A DNA stretch of 57,989 nt from Spirochaetota bacterium. GTDB lineage: Bacteria > Spirochaetota > UBA4802 > JAFGDQ01. The notes beneath the pieces are model-generated. The model searched no databases, was not told the DNA's origin, and saw nothing but the letters and a program-made list of their open reading frames with translations. Shown one piece after another: positions 9,218-18,037 of the stretch. Where the stretch lies: positions 1-57,989 of the forward strand of contig JAFGSG010000056.1 in assembly GCA_016934735.1 (NCBI GenBank), read 5' to 3'. How positions within the stretch are numbered: position 1 is the stretch's first letter; each line of letters opens with the position of its first letter. A program made the translations under genes and the position numbers.

Positions 9218-9682
9218 ATGGACATTCTCAAGGAACTAGAAAAGCTTATTAAAAAGCTATACGAAAAAAATATTGAATATGCTCTTTGCGGTGGACTGGC
9301 AATGGCTGTCTATGCATTACCACGGGCAACTCTTGATATAGACGTATTAATTGAGCCGGATTCTCTTGAAAAAGCGATAGCCGCTGCAAGCGAAATTGGA
9401 TTCAATATAAATGCTGTTCCCATGGAGTTACATAACGGTAAAATTATTATATATCGTATTACGAAAATAGAGGCTGAAACAAGCGAACATTTAATTCTTG
9501 ATATTCTGCTTGTTACACCGGAAATAAGCAAGGTATGGAAGGATCGCTTAAAGATTGAATGGGAAGGCGGCATACTAACTGTAATTTCCCCTGAAGGTCT
9601 GATTACACTAAAATCTCTCCGCAACAGCGGTCAGGATCAGGATGACATTCAATACTTAAGGAGTATAATGGATGAAGATTGA
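9218..9682 (+). CDS. Nucleotidyltransferase-fold protein (AbiEii/DUF6036-like)
   Basis: A 154-residue protein of the minimal nucleotidyltransferase superfamily. CGGLAMAVYALPRATLDIDV (about 24-43) carries the GG motif and the Asp-x-Asp metal site, followed by the helix region and a C-terminal segment ending with a KSLRNSGQDQDDIQYL stretch typical of this subgroup, which is often paired with a very short partner gene. Relatives include toxin/antitoxin-type and AbiE-type transferases. Whether it modifies tRNA, protein or nothing here is unknown. A partner frame begins inside its last codons (9672), so the two are probably translated together. Confidence 0.7.
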   Translation: MDILKELEKLIKKLYEKNIEYALCGGLAMAVYALPRATLDIDVLIEPDSLEKAIAAASEIGFNINAVPMELHNGKIIIYRITKIEAETSEHLILDILLVTPEISKVWKDRLKIEWEGGILTVISPEGLITLKSLRNSGQDQDDIQYLRSIMDED

Positions 9683-9839
9683 TATGAGCCCGAATGCTGT
9701 AACGCATCGTTTGAAATCCGCAAATCAGCTTAGAAACCTCTGCTTAATACTTGCCAGGTCCAGCGCCGGCCAAAACATACGGCAGAAACATACAGCAAAC
9801 AAATTGGTGAAAAGAACATTTTCTGCAATCGGACGCTAA
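9672..9839 (+). CDS. Short partner protein of the nucleotidyltransferase, probably C-terminally altered
   Basis: A 55-codon frame begins within the end of the preceding gene (11-base overlap). Its start, MKIDMSPNAVTHRLKSANQL, reads like the small partner that often follows this type of nucleotidyltransferase, with a following LCLILAR segment. After about residue 29 the sequence turns polar and basic and no longer resembles that pattern, so the gene may have been truncated and joined to unrelated DNA. I infer a two-gene unit that may no longer be complete. Confidence 0.5.
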   Translation: MKIDMSPNAVTHRLKSANQLRNLCLILARSSAGQNIRQKHTANKLVKRTFSAIGR

Positions 9840-9876
9840 ATACTAAATAACAGGCGCATTAACAAATGAATATCGG

Positions 9877-10018
9877 TGTTCACGCCATAGGCGAACACAG
9901 TGGCCGTTACATGATTGTGGTCAATCACTTTGCCGAGTATAAAAGTCAGCGATATTTCAAAAATAATTGTTATAGCCGGGAAGATACCGTGTACTTAAAG
10001 ATGTGGAAAGATGGATAA
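9877..10018 (+). pseudogene. Deleted remnant of a second lipase gene
   Basis: Three blocks match the intact lipase gene in order, with large internal deletions. 9877-9932 matches 8275-8330 at 52 of 56 positions and includes the HxIGEHSGRY coding segment. 9951-9986 matches 8591-8626 more loosely. 9986-10017 matches 8961-8992 at 31 of 32. The catalytic Ser and His segments are gone. A 50-codon frame (9866-10018) happens to remain open, but the blocks are not in the original reading frame throughout. This is best read as a tandem duplicate that decayed by deletion. Confidence 0.85.
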
Positions 10019-10104
10019 ACAGCCATCTTTAAAAACCGGTAATAACAAACAATTAAATCCGGCTTACAGAAAAGCAAACTCCTGAATTCCGCAAAAAAAA
10101 TGCA

Positions 10105-10133
10105 TTGACACTAATCCCCTGTAAATATTTAAA
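10105..10133 (+). promoter_or_regulatory. Predicted trpBA promoter
   Basis: TTGACA at 10105-10110 is followed after 17 bases by TTTAAA at 10128-10133. trpB starts 48 bases further on. The short leader has no obvious leader peptide or terminator, so attenuation is not evident. Confidence 0.4.
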
Positions 10134-10181
10134 TTACACCTTCATGTTACTTTATATAGAAAACTTAAATTTTACGATGTT

Positions 10182-11432
10182 ATGATAACAAAAAAAATCA
10201 ATCCCTTTAAAACAGGCGGGCATTTTGGAAACTTCGGTGGAAGGTATGTCCCGGAAATGCTTATACCTGCTCTCGATGAACTGGAAAAAGCTTATATAAA
10301 AGCAAAGAAAGACAAAAGCTTTAAAGCTGAGTTCGAGAGCGTGCTTAAAACTTATTCCGGCAGGCCTACTCCGCTTTACTTTGCAGCGAACCTCACAAAA
10401 CAATTAAAAGGGGCAAAGATATACCTAAAGCAGGAAGGGCTCGGCCAGACAGGTTCTCACAAGATCAATAACGCGATCGGGCAGGCGATTCTTGCGAAGC
10501 GCATGGGAAAGAAACGTGTCATTGCGGAAACAGGCGCTGGCCAGCACGGGCTGGCAACAGCAACCGTAGCAGCAAAGTTCGGCTTTGAATGTGAGATATT
10601 CATGGGGCTTACGGACATCAGGCGCCAGCGCCCCAACGTGTTCTGGATGGAACAGCTTGGTGCAAAAGTAACGCCTGTCACAACAGGCAGCATGACTCTT
10701 AAAGACGCTGTAAACGAAGCAATCCGCAACTGGATCGAGACTCTTGAGAACACGCATTTCCTCATAGGATCCGTGCTATCCGCGCACCCCTACCCTGTTA
10801 TTGTACGCGATTTCCAGTCAGTCATCGGCCGCGAAGTGATCTCGCAGATAAAGCAGGCTGAAGGCAGACTGCCGGACTATCTTGTCGCGTGCGTTGGCGG
10901 CGGCAGCAACTCGATCGGGCTCTTCCATCCTTTTTTGCAGTATGATAAAATCAGGATGATAGGCGTGGAAGCAGGAGGGATTGGGCTTTCTCCGGGCAAA
11001 CACGCTGCCAGGTTTGCAAAAGGCAGGGAGGGCGTCATCGAAGGGTACAGGTCGCTCTTTCTGCAGGATGGTGACGGCCGGTCGCTCGAAACGCATTCCG
11101 TGGCAGCCGGGCTCGACTACATCGGTGTGGGGCCGGAACACGCTTACCTGAACTCTATAGGCAGGGTAAATTACGTAAACGCGTCCGATGCAGAGGTGCT
11201 CGAATCGCTCAGGCTGCTCATCAAAACAGAGGGGATAATACCCGCTCTCGAATCGGCACACGCGCTCGCAAAAGGGATAGAACTCGCGAAGAAACTTAAT
11301 AAGAACAAGATAATTGTAATAAATGTTTCAGGCAGAGGAGATAAGGATATCTTTCTTATAGCTGAAGCTCTGAACGATAAAGAATGGGTGTCATTTCTTA
11401 AATCAAAAGTAGAAGAGGCGGAAAAGAAATGA
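10182..11432 (+). CDS. trpB: Tryptophan synthase beta chain
   Basis: Catalyses the PLP-dependent joining of indole and serine to give tryptophan. The 416-residue length is normal for a TrpB1-type subunit. The N-terminal [13 protein letters not shown] motif, the PLP lysine (Lys94 in GSHKINN), the ETGAGQHG segment and the phosphate-binding GGGSNS loop are all visible. The lysine context [13 protein letters not shown] differs slightly from the more common DLNHTGAHKINN. The stop overlaps the trpA start (ATGA), so the two subunits of the complex are translationally coupled. Confidence 0.96.
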   Translation: MITKKINPFKTGGHFGNFGGRYVPEMLIPALDELEKAYIKAKKDKSFKAEFESVLKTYSGRPTPLYFAANLTKQLKGAKIYLKQEGLGQTGSHKINNAIGQAILAKRMGKKRVIAETGAGQHGLATATVAAKFGFECEIFMGLTDIRRQRPNVFWMEQLGAKVTPVTTGSMTLKDAVNEAIRNWIETLENTHFLIGSVLSAHPYPVIVRDFQSVIGREVISQIKQAEGRLPDYLVACVGGGSNSIGLFHPFLQYDKIRMIGVEAGGIGLSPGKHAARFAKGREGVIEGYRSLFLQDGDGRSLETHSVAAGLDYIGVGPEHAYLNSIGRVNYVNASDAEVLESLRLLIKTEGIIPALESAHALAKGIELAKKLNKNKIIVINVSGRGDKDIFLIAEALNDKEWVSFLKSKVEEAEKK

Positions 11433-12205
11433 ATATAAATTCCAAAAAAGCTTTAATGACGCATATAGTACTCGGCTATCCTGATCTCAAAACCAACAGG
11501 GAACTTATCAAAGTAATGTCCGATACAGGAGTCGACTATATAGAAATGCAGATACCGTTCACAGACCCTATAGCGGACGGGCCGACCATAGTCAATGCTA
11601 ATCAGAAAGCATTACTTCAGAAGATCAGCCTTGCTGACTGCATCGCGTTCGCTGAAGAAATGACCGCATCATATAGAAATATTAAATTTTTATTCATGTC
11701 TTATTATAATATATTATTCAGTTCCGGCGTTGAGCCCTTTGTAAAAAAAGCCAGAGACGCAAACCTTTACGGACTGATCATACCTGACATTCCTTTTGAA
11801 GAAGACAAGGAAGACTTATTCGCGACATGCAAAAGATACGGACTTAATGCTGTTTATGTAATTTCGCCCACTACACGCGAAGCGCGCCTTAAGCAGATAC
11901 GCGACGTGGCGTCCGGATTCGTTTATTGTACATCGCGCATCGGCATCACGGGCGCGGACAAGAACCCGCACGCGAAGCTTGAACAGTACGTACGCAGAGC
12001 GAAAAAAATTCTCGATGCACCAATCGCGGTCGGGTTCGGCATAGACAGCGCAGCAAAAGCAAAGGCAATAGCGCATTTCGCAGACATAATCGTGATAGGC
12101 AGTAAAGTTATAAACCTTGTCAACGAATCCGGAAGCTCTTTTCAGGAACCGGTGTTTGATTTTTTATACGGAATTAAAAAGGCTATTTCAGCTTGTCAGC
12201 AATGA
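11429..12205 (+). CDS. trpA: Tryptophan synthase alpha chain
   Basis: The 258-residue TIM-barrel alpha subunit cleaves indole-3-glycerol phosphate and passes indole to TrpB. The active-site block [15 protein letters not shown] supplies Glu39 and Asp50, the equivalents of the two catalytic acids, and the phosphate-binding glycine region near GFGIDS is present. It overlaps trpB by four bases. No other trp genes are visible, so the rest of the pathway lies elsewhere or indole is salvaged. The last 23 bases overlap the convergent lipoprotein gene. Confidence 0.96.
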   Translation: MNINSKKALMTHIVLGYPDLKTNRELIKVMSDTGVDYIEMQIPFTDPIADGPTIVNANQKALLQKISLADCIAFAEEMTASYRNIKFLFMSYYNILFSSGVEPFVKKARDANLYGLIIPDIPFEEDKEDLFATCKRYGLNAVYVISPTTREARLKQIRDVASGFVYCTSRIGITGADKNPHAKLEQYVRRAKKILDAPIAVGFGIDSAAKAKAIAHFADIIVIGSKVINLVNESGSSFQEPVFDFLYGIKKAISACQQ

Positions 12206-12734
12206 AGCCACAGAGATTATAAATCTGGTTGTCGATTCTTCCCTCAAGAGAGTTCATCATCCATCCCCTCTTGTAAGTCCCTACTGATGTCACTGAAAGG
12301 CTGGCACTATAGAGTTCGTGTTTGGTTTTATTATCGTACATTTCCACAAGCAGATCCAGCGAATCGAGATCATGAGCATATGCCCTGCCGATATTTTTTC
12401 TGTATCCTTTGTATGTAAGTTTTATATACAGACCGGCCTCGTTTGTAAAACCCTGAACCGGCGCGACAACCTTTTTTCCCGGGGCCTGTTCGCTCATATT
12501 AGCTTTCAGGGCTGTTTTATTTACTTCGCTTACAACCTTAAGCCAGTCTGCGCGGTTCTGGTATCCGAAGGATACCCAGAGATCAGCTGGAATATCCAGT
12601 TTGCCAATGTATAGAGTCGTATATTTGGACAGATCCTGACTCACTGTCTTTTCCGAGTTTACCACAAGATCCGACGACGTTGCGCATCCCGATAATAAAG
12701 CAAACGCAATAATAACAGCAAATAATTTCTTCAT
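12183..12734 (-). CDS. Predicted lipoprotein of unknown function
   Basis: A 183-residue protein beginning MKKLFAVIIAFALLSGCATSS, a clear lipoprotein signal peptide with lipobox LSGC, so the mature protein should start at Cys17. The rest contains beta-rich stretches (TTLYIGKLDIP, YIKLTYKGYRK, LLVEMYDNK) with no enzyme motif I recognise. It resembles DUF4410-type envelope lipoproteins in general pattern only. The 3' end overlaps trpA convergently. Confidence 0.75.
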   Translation of the reverse strand: MKKLFAVIIAFALLSGCATSSDLVVNSEKTVSQDLSKYTTLYIGKLDIPADLWVSFGYQNRADWLKVVSEVNKTALKANMSEQAPGKKVVAPVQGFTNEAGLYIKLTYKGYRKNIGRAYAHDLDSLDLLVEMYDNKTKHELYSASLSVTSVGTYKRGWMMNSLEGRIDNQIYNLCGFIADKLK

Positions 12735-12932
12735 AATAATCCTTGCAATAGTATGTTTCTTTGTTTCGGTTTAATTATCGTCAATTCTCCGGAATTCGAC
12801 CAAGTTTTTCCGGCCTGTCAGGTAATCTGGGCAGATTAAAATTGAGATTATATAAATTTCTCCCGATATTAACAATTTGCTTAATAGTTAAATTTGCCGG
12901 AGCTGCAACTATATTAAAATATAGCTATTCTT
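12735..12932. other. Intergenic region, no gene seen
   Basis: This 198-bp gap separates two - strand genes. It should hold the promoter of the lipoprotein gene and the 3' end of the hydrolase transcript. A + strand frame runs through it, but it has no ribosome-binding site and unnatural composition, so I leave it out. Confidence 0.3.
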
Positions 12933-13949
12933 TTATTTTAAAAAATCAATAACAGCTTTGTTAACCAGTTCCGGCTTGGAAAATATTAAGCCATGACCGG
13001 CATCAGGGATGACCTTAGTTTTAATTGCAGGTACGACATCCTTAATACGCTGTACAGCTTCCTGAGCAGAATAAATCTTTTCATTCTCACCTACTATGAA
13101 CAACACCGGTATTTTAATACTATGTAATTCATTATCAGTCAATACAGTGGGCATAACAATTCCAGGAATAGATACAAATAATCTCGAATCTTCTTCATTG
13201 CTATCAATCATTTTCTTAATAAATCGTCTGCCTTCCTCCCCCTGTACAGCAGCATCCTCGAATAACCATAAAAAAAATTGTTCCTTAAAATATCTGAAAG
13301 GCAATGCGATCATTAAAAGTCCGCGAATGTAAAACTGTGATTTAATCGGCAGTATGGTATCTGCAGGCGCAACCAATATAGCTTTTCTCAGGCGTTCAGG
13401 ATAACGCAGGGCATACTGCCCCGTCAGCCAGCCCCCGTACGAAAGCCCCATAAGGTTTATTTTATTGCCGAGATCCAGTTCCGTAAAAAGCTCATCGAGC
13501 CATTCAATAATCTCATCAGCCTTAGTTATTGTGCATGTATGAACGCTGAGTCCGCGTTCAAAAACTGGATCAACGGCATACACCCTGTAATTCCCTGATA
13601 ATTCTTTTACAGCCCTGTACCACATAAAAGAATTCCCCCCTTTACCCGGCAGCAGAACCAGAGGAGGGGCATTCTTCGGCCCGCTTACCCGTGCGTATGT
13701 TTTGCCGTAAGAAGTATCTGCATATACTGATTCGAAGGGGACAGGCCAGGATTTGCTTCTTTTTGCCTCTGCTTTAAGATATTCCTGTTTCGCTCCCGGG
13801 GTTTTAAAAGGATGATATTCAGTTATTATTATTTCAGATGTTTTAAAAAAAGGCAATAGACTGATAAGAATAATAACTGCTAATACAATTCCTAATCCGA
13901 TCAAAATATATTTTTTAATTCCCTTCTTGTCTGATTTATTATTTTTCAT
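12933..13949 (-). CDS. Membrane-anchored alpha/beta hydrolase
   Basis: 338 residues with one N-terminal transmembrane helix (about 12-32), then an alpha/beta hydrolase fold. The oxyanion segment LVLLPGKGGNSFMW, nucleophile elbow GLSYGGW and a late GHG with the catalytic His (about 321) are present. An N-in anchor would place the catalytic domain outside the cytoplasm, probably in the periplasm. The substrate is unknown; such proteins are often annotated only as alpha/beta hydrolases. It is monocistronic. Confidence 0.8.
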   Translation of the reverse strand: MKNNKSDKKGIKKYILIGLGIVLAVIILISLLPFFKTSEIIITEYHPFKTPGAKQEYLKAEAKRSKSWPVPFESVYADTSYGKTYARVSGPKNAPPLVLLPGKGGNSFMWYRAVKELSGNYRVYAVDPVFERGLSVHTCTITKADEIIEWLDELFTELDLGNKINLMGLSYGGWLTGQYALRYPERLRKAILVAPADTILPIKSQFYIRGLLMIALPFRYFKEQFFLWLFEDAAVQGEEGRRFIKKMIDSNEEDSRLFVSIPGIVMPTVLTDNELHSIKIPVLFIVGENEKIYSAQEAVQRIKDVVPAIKTKVIPDAGHGLIFSKPELVNKAVIDFLK

Positions 13950-14031
13950 AGTGATACCTTTATATCATTTATATGATTTCATTCACAGAGTATCCATCTC
14001 AGGAAATATCATATTTTAATTATTAAGCTTG

Positions 14032-14060
14032 TTGACTTTACAAGTAAATTTTATTATCCT
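14032..14060 (+). promoter_or_regulatory. Predicted argC promoter
   Basis: TTGACT at 14032-14037 and TATCCT at 14055-14060 are separated by 17 bases. The predicted leader to argC is about 90 bases and extremely AT-rich. No arginine-operator-like dyad is obvious. Confidence 0.4.
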
Positions 14061-14154
14061 AATAAAAATTTAAAGTAAAATAATTTTTTAATTGATTATA
14101 TAATACTATTAATCTTTTTAATATCTAAAATTATGATTTAAGTATAGGTTCAAC

Positions 14155-15201
14155 ATGAAAAATGCAACAATTATCGGAGCAACAGGTTTTGGCGGCCTTG
14201 GACTGATTGAAATTCTGCTAAGGCATCCTGAATTTAAGATAAAGCAGCTTGCAGCGCGCAAAGATGTTGGCAAACGCGTTGACGAGGTATTTCCGCATTT
14301 GAAGGGCTTTTGCGAACTGATAATAGAAAGCCCGGAAGCAATTGATTATTCAGGAATGGACATCGCGTTCTTTTCAACACCTGACAGGGCCGGTATGACT
14401 CTCATAAGCGAATTCTTCAGCAGAGACATACCAGTTATCGATTTCAGTGGAGACTTTCGCTTTAACGACGCGGAAACATACTCAGCCTATGCGCGCTTTA
14501 AAGGCATGGAGGACAAGCATCTTGCGCCCGAAATATTAGCGCACGCAGTGTACGGGCTCCCGGAAGTCAATGCAGACAGAATTAAGACAGCAAAGGTTGT
14601 CGGCAATCCCGGATGCTTCGCAGTTTCCATAATGCTGGGGCTATTGCCGGCAGTCGAGATGGGATTAGCAGACTCGCAGACGATCATCTGCGACGGGAAA
14701 ACAGGCGTTTCGGGAGCAGGGAAAAATCCGGGGGAGGCTAACTTTTATCCGCAAAGATATGAGAACGTAAACACATACAGGGAAGGCAAACATCAGCATA
14801 TTTACGAAGTGGAGAACGTACTGAAGAGCAAAAGCAAAAATAAAGTTAGAATAATGTTCGTACCCCAGATCGTACCGCTTAACCGCGGAATACTGACCAC
14901 TATGTACGCAACAGCCAAAGCCGGCCTAACTACAAAAAAAGCTTTTGATGCATATAAGGAATACTACGAAGGCAAACCGTTTGTTGTTATTACTGACAAA
15001 TCGCCTAATACAACAGACGTACGTGGATCCAACAGATGCGAGATCCGTCCCATGGTTGACGAGCGTACGGGCATGCTCTTTATTACTTCTGCAATAGACA
15101 ATCTTGTAAAAGGACAATCCGGCAATGCAGTACAGAACGCAAATATAATTTTCGGATTTGATGAAAGAACAGGGCTTGACGTACCGGCATTTTATCCGTA
15201 A
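14155..15201 (+). CDS. argC: N-acetyl-gamma-glutamyl-phosphate reductase
   Basis: NADPH-dependent reductase of the arginine pathway, converting N-acetylglutamyl phosphate to the semialdehyde. The 348-residue length matches the long ArgC type. The N-terminal Rossmann motif IGATGFGGLGL, the active-site cysteine in VGNPGCFAVS (Cys154), the GVSGAGK segment and the late conserved LVKGQSGNAVQ are all present. icd follows 72 bases downstream, which could place nitrogen and carbon metabolism genes in one transcript. No other arg genes are in the window. Confidence 0.95.
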   Translation: MKNATIIGATGFGGLGLIEILLRHPEFKIKQLAARKDVGKRVDEVFPHLKGFCELIIESPEAIDYSGMDIAFFSTPDRAGMTLISEFFSRDIPVIDFSGDFRFNDAETYSAYARFKGMEDKHLAPEILAHAVYGLPEVNADRIKTAKVVGNPGCFAVSIMLGLLPAVEMGLADSQTIICDGKTGVSGAGKNPGEANFYPQRYENVNTYREGKHQHIYEVENVLKSKSKNKVRIMFVPQIVPLNRGILTTMYATAKAGLTTKKAFDAYKEYYEGKPFVVITDKSPNTTDVRGSNRCEIRPMVDERTGMLFITSAIDNLVKGQSGNAVQNANIIFGFDERTGLDVPAFYP

Positions 15202-15273
15202 AATGGATCACCAATACCAACTGAAAAATATTTTTTCACTTAATACATAATATATTGTTCAGAGTAACCATAA

Positions 15274-16488
15274 ATGACAGCAGAGAAAATAAAATACGAA
15301 AACGGTATAATCAGTACCCCGGATAATCCGGTTATTCTTTTTATTGAAGGCGATGGTACCGGCCCCGATATATGGAGGGCTGCAAAGCATGTTCTTGATA
15401 TAGCAGTTGATAAAACTTATGCCGGTAAAAGAGAAATACAATGGATGGAAGTTTTTGCAGGCGAGAAAGCCTTTAAACAGACCGGGAACTGGCTTCCGGA
15501 TGACACTCTGGATAAAATAAAAAAATATAAGATCGCGATTAAAGGCCCGCTCACCACACCTGTGGGCGGCGGCATTCGAAGTATTAACGTAACTCTAAGA
15601 CAGGTACTCAAGCTTTACGCATGCGTAAGACCGGTCAGGTACATCAAGGGAATGCCGAGCCCTGTAAAAAATCCGGAAAAAGTCGACATGGTGATCTACA
15701 GGGAAAACATGGAAGATCTGTACGCGGGAATTGAATGGAAACAGGGCTCAGAGGAAGCAAAAAAACTAATCAGCTTCTTAAATAATGAAATGAAGCAAAA
15801 ACTCGAGTTCGACGCCGGAATAGGTATTAAGCCGATAAGTATAGCAAACACAAACAATCTTGTCAGGAGCGCTATCAAATATGCTATTGCGAACAAAAGA
15901 AAGAACATCACGCTTGTACATAAAGGTAACATTATGAAATTCACTGAAGGCTCATTCCGCGACTGGGGTTACGCTCTTGCAAAGAATGAATTCAGTGATA
16001 TAATAATTACAGAGAGTGAGCTCTGGGATAAATACGACGGAAAACAGCCGAAAGACAAAATCGTAATTAAGGACAGAATAGCTGACGCGATGTTCCAGCA
16101 GGTTCTGCTAAGGCCTGAAGAATACGATGTTATCGCCACACCGAATCTTAACGGCGACTATATATCGGACGCCCTTGCTGCTCAGGTTGGGGGGCTCGGC
16201 ATGGCGCCCGGTGCGAATATCGGGGACAGTGAAGCAGTGTTCGAGGCAACGCACGGTACAGCGCCAAAGTATGCGGGACAGGACAAGGTGAACCCAGGTT
16301 CTCTTATACTTTCTGGAGAGCTTATGCTTCGATTTATAGGATGGACCGAGGCTGCAGACCGTCTGATAAACGGACTTGAAAAAACGATTCGGCAGAAAAA
16401 AGTAACATATGATCTTGAAAGATTAATGGAAGGCGCAACGCTTGTAAAGTGCTCGGAATTCGGAGAAGCAATCGCTGGGAATATTTAA
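15274..16488 (+). CDS. icd: Isocitrate dehydrogenase (NADP type)
   Basis: Oxidatively decarboxylates isocitrate to 2-oxoglutarate in the TCA cycle. 404 residues, with the substrate-binding region [24 protein letters not shown], the [19 protein letters not shown] metal site and the [17 protein letters not shown] coenzyme loop. The Lys-Tyr in that loop is typical of NADP-preferring enzymes, as in E. coli Icd. The product 2-oxoglutarate feeds glutamate and arginine synthesis, which fits the neighbouring argC and the downstream Lrp-type regulator. Confidence 0.95.
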   Translation: MTAEKIKYENGIISTPDNPVILFIEGDGTGPDIWRAAKHVLDIAVDKTYAGKREIQWMEVFAGEKAFKQTGNWLPDDTLDKIKKYKIAIKGPLTTPVGGGIRSINVTLRQVLKLYACVRPVRYIKGMPSPVKNPEKVDMVIYRENMEDLYAGIEWKQGSEEAKKLISFLNNEMKQKLEFDAGIGIKPISIANTNNLVRSAIKYAIANKRKNITLVHKGNIMKFTEGSFRDWGYALAKNEFSDIIITESELWDKYDGKQPKDKIVIKDRIADAMFQQVLLRPEEYDVIATPNLNGDYISDALAAQVGGLGMAPGANIGDSEAVFEATHGTAPKYAGQDKVNPGSLILSGELMLRFIGWTEAADRLINGLEKTIRQKKVTYDLERLMEGATLVKCSEFGEAIAGNI

Positions 16489-16640
16489 ACGCATATGAAC
16501 ATAGTTACATACGGATAAAATAAAAATAAGGAATATTCTTAAAAAATTTTATTTTCGCAACAAGTCTAATATATATTCTAATGACTATTTGAATCCGTGT
16601 TTATCTGTAGCTAATAAATAATTTATAAAAGGATAACTTT

Positions 16641-17147
16641 ATGAGACCATATAAAACCGATAAAACAGGCGAAGACATATTGGAAATTCTTACATCAAAT
16701 GCTAAAACGAGTCATGAAGACATTGCGAAGCAGCTGAATATCTCCCTCAATACAGTGACCAAATATATAAAAAAGTTTGAGAAAGATAAAATAATACTCA
16801 GCTATAAAGCACATGTGAACTGGGAACGCATAAGAGAGCATGAAGTCAGAGCGCTCATTGAAGTAAAAGTGATTCCCGAGCGCGGAGTAGGTTTTGACTC
16901 GATTGCAGAATCCATATACCGATATCCGGAAGTTACAGCTTTATACCTGATTTCCGGCGGATATGACCTTCTGGTACAGGTCGAGGGGCCCAACCTCAGA
17001 GAGGTTGCTTTTTTTGTATCTGAAAAACTTGCTACTCTGAAAAACGTACAGTCAACAGCTACGCATTTTCTCTTAAAAAAGTTCAAAGAAGATGGAGATA
17101 TTCTTGTCCATCAGCCGGATTCAACAAGACTGCTTATAAGCCCGTAA
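16641..17147 (+). CDS. Lrp/AsnC-family transcription regulator
   Basis: 168 residues with an N-terminal helix-turn-helix (about 8-55, SHEDIAKQLNISLNTVTKYIKKFEKDKII) and a C-terminal RAM/ligand-binding domain (about 70-150) containing the conserved GGYDLLVQVEG segment. Such regulators bind amino acids and control their metabolism. Its position after argC-icd suggests a local amino acid or 2-oxoglutarate-related role, but the targets are unknown. A good AAAGGATA ribosome-binding site precedes the ATG. Its 3' end nearly meets the convergent CBM48-like gene. Confidence 0.9.
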   Translation: MRPYKTDKTGEDILEILTSNAKTSHEDIAKQLNISLNTVTKYIKKFEKDKIILSYKAHVNWERIREHEVRALIEVKVIPERGVGFDSIAESIYRYPEVTALYLISGGYDLLVQVEGPNLREVAFFVSEKLATLKNVQSTATHFLLKKFKEDGDILVHQPDSTRLLISP

Positions 17148-17153
17148 TCCTGC

Positions 17154-17897
17154 TTACTTATCAATCTTTATAAGCGAACAAATGCCTTCCGCATTATCGT
17201 GTGCAGTTTTAGGATTAAATAAATCAACAATCCATGTACCGTCAATAATATATTTATATTTATAGATACCGGGAAAAAGCCTTTTTGTCAGAGTCCATAC
17301 ACCATTTTTCTTTTTCTCAAGCAGATCATTTTCCGGATTCCAGTTATTAAAATCACCCACAATAGAGACAAATTTCGCTTTAGGTTTAAATATTCTGAAT
17401 TCGACTATCTGCTTTTCAACATGTCTATAGGTTATATTATTATCGATTTGATCCAACTGTTCGATAATCGACACATAAGATCCTGAATTATCATCTTCTT
17501 TTTCAATATTAACAGGATCATTTATCCATATCCCATCCACCATGAACTTATATCTAGTTATATTAGAATCTTTTAAAAAGTAATACCATACTCCGAATTT
17601 ACTTTTTAACATATCAATGGGCTGCCAGTTGGAAAAATCTCCCGCTATTTTTAAATTTCCCGCTTTCCTGTTTTTATATGAGATCAGGGTACCATATTCA
17701 ATTAATGATTTGCCTTTATTGATATTGCCTGTATTTATTACTTTCATCTCACGCGGAGGTCGCGCTTCTTTTAATAATTGAAAATTATGATAATATTCTA
17801 TTGTATTATTTGTATTGTTATCTGTCGAAATGAAACCGGTAAAAAGAAAAGGTAAGAACAATATTGCATTTTTTATTATCTTTAATTTTTTTGACAT
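17154..17897 (-). CDS. Secreted protein with two CBM48/E-set (AMPK-type glycogen-binding) domains
   Basis: A 247-residue protein with a hydrophobic N-terminus (about 7-24) that may be a signal peptide or anchor. Two related domains follow (about 75-145 and 165-243). Each has the GDFxxWxPxxxL motif (GDFSNWQPIDML; GDFNNWNPENDLL), then GVWxxxxxLxxxxYKYKxxxDGxW, the classic AMPK-glycogen-binding signature. No catalytic domain is attached. In other bacteria such proteins can be envelope or glycogen-related and occur in spirochaete genomes. Target and location are inferred. Confidence 0.75.
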   Translation of the reverse strand: MSKKLKIIKNAILFLPFLFTGFISTDNNTNNTIEYYHNFQLLKEARPPREMKVINTGNINKGKSLIEYGTLISYKNRKAGNLKIAGDFSNWQPIDMLKSKFGVWYYFLKDSNITRYKFMVDGIWINDPVNIEKEDDNSGSYVSIIEQLDQIDNNITYRHVEKQIVEFRIFKPKAKFVSIVGDFNNWNPENDLLEKKKNGVWTLTKRLFPGIYKYKYIIDGTWIVDLFNPKTAHDNAEGICSLIKIDK

Positions 17898-18037
17898 TTT
17901 AATAATAAGCGTTATATTAAATTATTAGTGAATTCAGACTTACATATTTTATGTCGATAACTAAAGTAAAAATATTGAAATAAAAACTTGTTAAATACAA
18001 AATAAGTTAAATTTAAATAAAAATAGGATTTTATTAA

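Noticed and set aside
9866..10018. 50-residue frame as a real small gene
   Set aside because: It is made of fragments of the lipase gene with deletions; treated as a pseudogene.
12761..12952. 63-residue + strand frame between the lipoprotein and hydrolase genes
   Set aside because: No ribosome-binding site, odd composition, and it runs into the convergent hydrolase gene.
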